From: JBBSBY01 sp038205805
Lineage (GTDB): Bacteria > Desulfobacterota > Desulfomonilia > Desulfomonilales > Desulfomonilaceae
Assembly: GCA_038205805.1 (NCBI GenBank)
Contig: JBBRBO010000008.1
Coordinates: 1-64,000 of the forward strand
Direction of reading: 5' to 3'
DNA length: 64,000 bases
Below are positions 61,400-64,000 of the stretch, piece after piece. Both the position numbers and the translations under genes were made by a program. Within the stretch, counting starts at the first letter, position 1. Each line of letters starts with the position of its first letter. The notes beneath the pieces were generated by a model that worked only from the letters and a program-made list of their open reading frames with translations, was not told where the DNA came from and made no database searches.

Positions 61400-62068
61400 G
61401 TGCTGAAGGCGCAAATCTTAGCATTGCTCTTAATTCCCTTTCTGTCCGGAGCGGCGCCGCGAGACGGCGCTACCGTTTCACCGCTGAGCCTACTGGGAAT
61501 GCAAGAATACGTTACGTCGGACTTTATTGTGGGTCAGTGGCGATATTCGGATGAATTTTTCAGGTGGGGAATAACGGATAGGGAAAAATCCCGTATTCGG
61601 CCTGTAAAGGGCCGAGGTCTCATGACGGTCAACGCCGACGGAACCATCAAGATGTCTAATCTTTTCAAGCCCGATGCAGGCCACTGGGAGCTAACACAGG
61701 ACGGAATCAAAATCACCGATCCGAGTTTGCCCGATCATACACCGCAGCTATTGCCCATCCGTAAGCGTGATGCGAACCACATATGGGTGCTGCTGCCCTT
61801 TACCGGTGGGGCCGCAGGAATCGGTATGGCCAGAGTAGTGGAAGACGCAGCGGCGCCGGTGGTTTCAGACAAACGTGAGGAAACCAAATCAGAAGCCAAG
61901 CAACAGCGCACGCGAAGATCCGTGTTCCAGGATAGAAGACCGTACCAGCGATGGGATCAACCCGGCGCCATGCGTAGGCAAGATAGTGATACGGAGTCTA
62001 CACCAATGAGCGGCTTTGGGTCTTTTGGGTCTTCGACCGCGCCCGCGCCGGGTCGCAGCTTTGAGTGA
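61400..62068 (+). CDS. Hypothetical exported protein
   Basis: 222 aa starting at GTG 61400 with GAGGAG 7 nt upstream. The signal peptide reads KAQILALLLIPFLSGAAP. The mature N-half is strand-rich (FIVGQWRYSDEFFRWG; GLMTVNADGTIKMSNLF; HWELTQDGIKITDP), like a small lipocalin-type or DUF domain. The C-third is disordered, rich in Arg/Gln/Ser/Pro. No family was recognised. Confidence 0.72.
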   Translation: MLKAQILALLLIPFLSGAAPRDGATVSPLSLLGMQEYVTSDFIVGQWRYSDEFFRWGITDREKSRIRPVKGRGLMTVNADGTIKMSNLFKPDAGHWELTQDGIKITDPSLPDHTPQLLPIRKRDANHIWVLLPFTGGAAGIGMARVVEDAAAPVVSDKREETKSEAKQQRTRRSVFQDRRPYQRWDQPGAMRRQDSDTESTPMSGFGSFGSSTAPAPGRSFE

Positions 62069-62144
62069 GCTACGCATTAGAGCTTGCCGTATAGGCCGGA
62101 AAGGTCATTAGAATACGCTGCGGGTATAGTCACAGGTTAAGGCT

Positions 62145-64000
62145 CTAAAAAGGAAACAGGCGCCCCTCGTATTTGTCGCGAAGAATAGACAAGCGCCTTT
62201 GCGCTTTAGCCGCCGCCGTTAGATACAGTTGAGCGTTCAGAGAGTCGTTCCGCGCCCGACTATCCTCACCGAGCAGGGCGAAGACCACTTCCAGGCTTTC
62301 GAGGGCCGCTCCTGATCCCGTCCGGAGTGGCGTAATCAGGGCTTGCAATTGCGGTATTGAGCCCACAAGGTAGCGCAATACATCGGGATGGAGCAAAGTT
62401 GCCGCTTCGGCTTTGCGAGCTATCATGCGAAAGTAATTCGGTTGCGGATCCGCCAGGGCTATCGCCTTCATTCCGGTGAGCGTAGGCTCGTGGAGGACGC
62501 CCGTCTCAAAGTATTCTCTCCACGCTTGGGTGATTACTTCCACTTCTTTATTCCGGTACACGAAGAGTTTCCGATCCGCTCCCGTGACGGCGGTTAGCGC
62601 AGACCTTCTGACCGGGCACAGGCTGCGGGCGTCGGCATAGATGATGGTCCATTCTTGGAGCCGCATGAGACGCACAGCCGCTTGGAAATCCATGACGTCC
62701 ATAGTTAACGCTGCGATTGCAACGCCGTGTTTATCAAGAATTGTTCGTACTTCTTCGAGTTCGGCGGGGATTACGCCCAGCGCTCGGAAGTATTCCGAAA
62801 TTACGTCGCTCGAATAGTAAGACTGGTCTCGCACATCCATGAAGAGCTTGATATCCGGTATGTTGCTCATAAGATATGAGGAAATTTCCCATCCCGGGAG
62901 AACAGCTTTGCGTAGCGGAGTTGATTGCAGAAAGGAGACCACACCCGGAGAGAAGTTATCGAAGGCCATCAGCTCCCGCGTCACAGGTCGAGCAGGCCTG
63001 AAAGGATTCCCAGGTATGTAGGGGAGAACCGAGCCATAAGCTATGTATGCGGCGAGCAAGACGCTCACTCCGTATGCTGCGACGCGGACCGGCAATCTCA
63101 GGAGCGCCCTTGCCTTCGCGCCGACCATCGCAAACAGAATTGCCGTCAAAGGGATCAGACCGAGTCCCGCGAATAGGACTAAGCGTCTAAACTTGATGGA
63201 GAGAGCCACCAACGTAACGCTAATCACTATTGCAGTGAGTGTTGGCGAATCCAAAACCAGGCTGTTGAGACGCCTTGTGGAACCGGCCCACAGCACGAGG
63301 GCGACAATGACTATTAGTTGCAGGAGATAGGCATAGACCGCTCCAGGGCCAATTAGGTAACGCGTGTACGCGACCGAATCCAGCAGACTGACCCAGTCGG
63401 CTGAATTGTGCGTCACCACCTGAGAACCGACTTGGGTGAACGGCATGAGGATGTTATCCACGCCGTACGGATTCACAAACGCCGCCACAGCGAGACATGC
63501 CAACGCCGTTGACCACCGCGCGGCGCACGAGTGGGCCGTTTCCTGAGGGTCAAGTTTGGTCACAAGCGCGATGATGGAAACGCAGGCGCACAGGAAGAGC
63601 ATAGCCAGACCGAACATGAACGAGCCGTGAGCGTTGGCCCAAAGCGCCATAACAAGCGCCGACCCGAGGATACGCATGAGCCATGACATTCGAGTAAGTG
63701 TTAGGAAGAGCAGAGCGCAAAACAGTATTACGCCGATGTTCTCCGGTCGCAGGGCTACAAAAGGAGCGACTGCGCTTAATCCTAGAGTGGAGGCCGCCAA
63801 CGCCGCAGTCGGCAGAGATGTGAGCCGCAGGCCGCACATAAAGCTAATGAGCACGCACCCAACGAGAGCCGCAGCCTTAATGAGGAGAGGTCCCGAACAG
63901 CCCAGAGTCTGATACGCCGCCGAAAGGAGTCCATGGCTAAGCCACGCTTGATTTATCCACACGTGCGGCGGTTGCGTGAAGGACCAGTGATCCGGATGCA
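62145..64000 (-). CDS. Large multi-helix membrane protein, glycosyltransferase-like (5' end outside window)
   Basis: At least 618 residues, with about ten or more membrane helices in the first 370 and a soluble C-terminal domain. The apparent start at 63962 is only an internal GTG valine: the frame stays open to the right edge, reading HPDHWSFTQPP and then the HVWINQAWLSH signature. This Asp/Trp/Asn-Glu-Trp-Leu-type motif and topology resemble polyprenol-linked sugar transferases or related uncharacterised envelope proteins. The soluble end contains FMDVRDQSYYSSDVI. Substrate unknown. Confidence 0.78.
   Translation of the reverse strand, partial: HPDHWSFTQPPHVWINQAWLSHGLLSAAYQTLGCSGPLLIKAAALVGCVLISFMCGLRLTSLPTAALAASTLGLSAVAPFVALRPENIGVILFCALLFLTLTRMSWLMRILGSALVMALWANAHGSFMFGLAMLFLCACVSIIALVTKLDPQETAHSCAARWSTALACLAVAAFVNPYGVDNILMPFTQVGSQVVTHNSADWVSLLDSVAYTRYLIGPGAVYAYLLQLIVIVALVLWAGSTRRLNSLVLDSPTLTAIVISVTLVALSIKFRRLVLFAGLGLIPLTAILFAMVGAKARALLRLPVRVAAYGVSVLLAAYIAYGSVLPYIPGNPFRPARPVTRELMAFDNFSPGVVSFLQSTPLRKAVLPGWEISSYLMSNIPDIKLFMDVRDQSYYSSDVISEYFRALGVIPAELEEVRTILDKHGVAIAALTMDVMDFQAAVRLMRLQEWTIIYADARSLCPVRRSALTAVTGADRKLFVYRNKEVEVITQAWREYFETGVLHEPTLTGMKAIALADPQPNYFRMIARKAEAATLLHPDVLRYLVGSIPQLQALITPLRTGSGAALESLEVVFALLGEDSRARNDSLNAQLYLTAAAKAQRRLSILRDKYEGRLFPF

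Noticed and set aside
63962..63962. Apparent GTG start of the right-edge membrane protein
   Set aside because: The frame continues to the window edge with family-like sequence upstream, so this codon is internal.

Overview
The window looks like chromosome from a Gram-negative, probably anaerobic bacterium of the Desulfobacterota (old Deltaproteobacteria) type. The signs are outer-membrane export lipoproteins, a sigma-54 activator with its sensor kinase, tandem universal stress proteins beside a TauE-type exporter, an HD-GYP protein, a bacterial selenoprotein, standalone PurH cyclohydrolase, many TGA-ended genes and moderate G+C. No marker gene fixes the genus, so this is inference. There are about 50 protein genes and one tRNA; no rRNA, CRISPR, phage or intact insertion sequence was seen.

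Layout. 1-7 kb: two paralogous polysaccharide-export lipoproteins, ligA and mntP. 7.7-18.8 kb: a signalling and stress island with an HD-GYP protein, a small helical protein behind a sigma-54-like promoter, a small membrane protein, a TauE/SafE exporter, a double-Usp protein, an NtrC-type regulator with its histidine kinase, a second Usp-like protein behind another sigma-54-like promoter, and a Lon-type protease carrying a receiver domain spliced in front of its AAA+ module. 19-27 kb: DNA maintenance (rarA, nadK, recN, uvrB), a short-ArgA-like GNAT, a lipoprotein, an EI24/CysZ-like membrane protein and a SelW-like selenoprotein read through an in-frame UGA. 28-40 kb: secreted and lipoprotein genes, tex, a split LigD (phosphoesterase-ligase plus separate polymerase), a secreted HExxH peptidase, an FAD-linked oxidase and an IHF/HU protein. 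40-55 kb: ndk, rlmN with an overlapping APH-family gene, a TPR lipoprotein, purH(cyclohydrolase)-purE, a class II aldolase-like protein, an orphan pseudopilin pair, dapF, a zinc-ribbon protein, a thiolase and a lone receiver. 55-64 kb: alpha-glucan phosphorylase, tRNA-Gln, ispE, a methyltransferase, an endonuclease III-like protein and a large membrane protein running off the right edge.

The most notable items are: (1) the receiver-Lon protease, whose receiver is about 45 % identical by hand count to that of the neighbouring NtrC-type regulator, suggesting that one kinase controls both transcription and proteolysis; (2) a family of about 220-bp non-coding elements with ATACC/GGTAT inverted ends, at least nine full copies, carrying a strong hairpin at one end that repeatedly abuts a gene's stop codon; (3) the selenoprotein, invisible to ordinary ORF calling; (4) a roughly 77-bp conserved leader element upstream of both mntP and the thiolase gene; and (5) a short helical motif shared by the two genes preceded by the sigma-54-like promoters.
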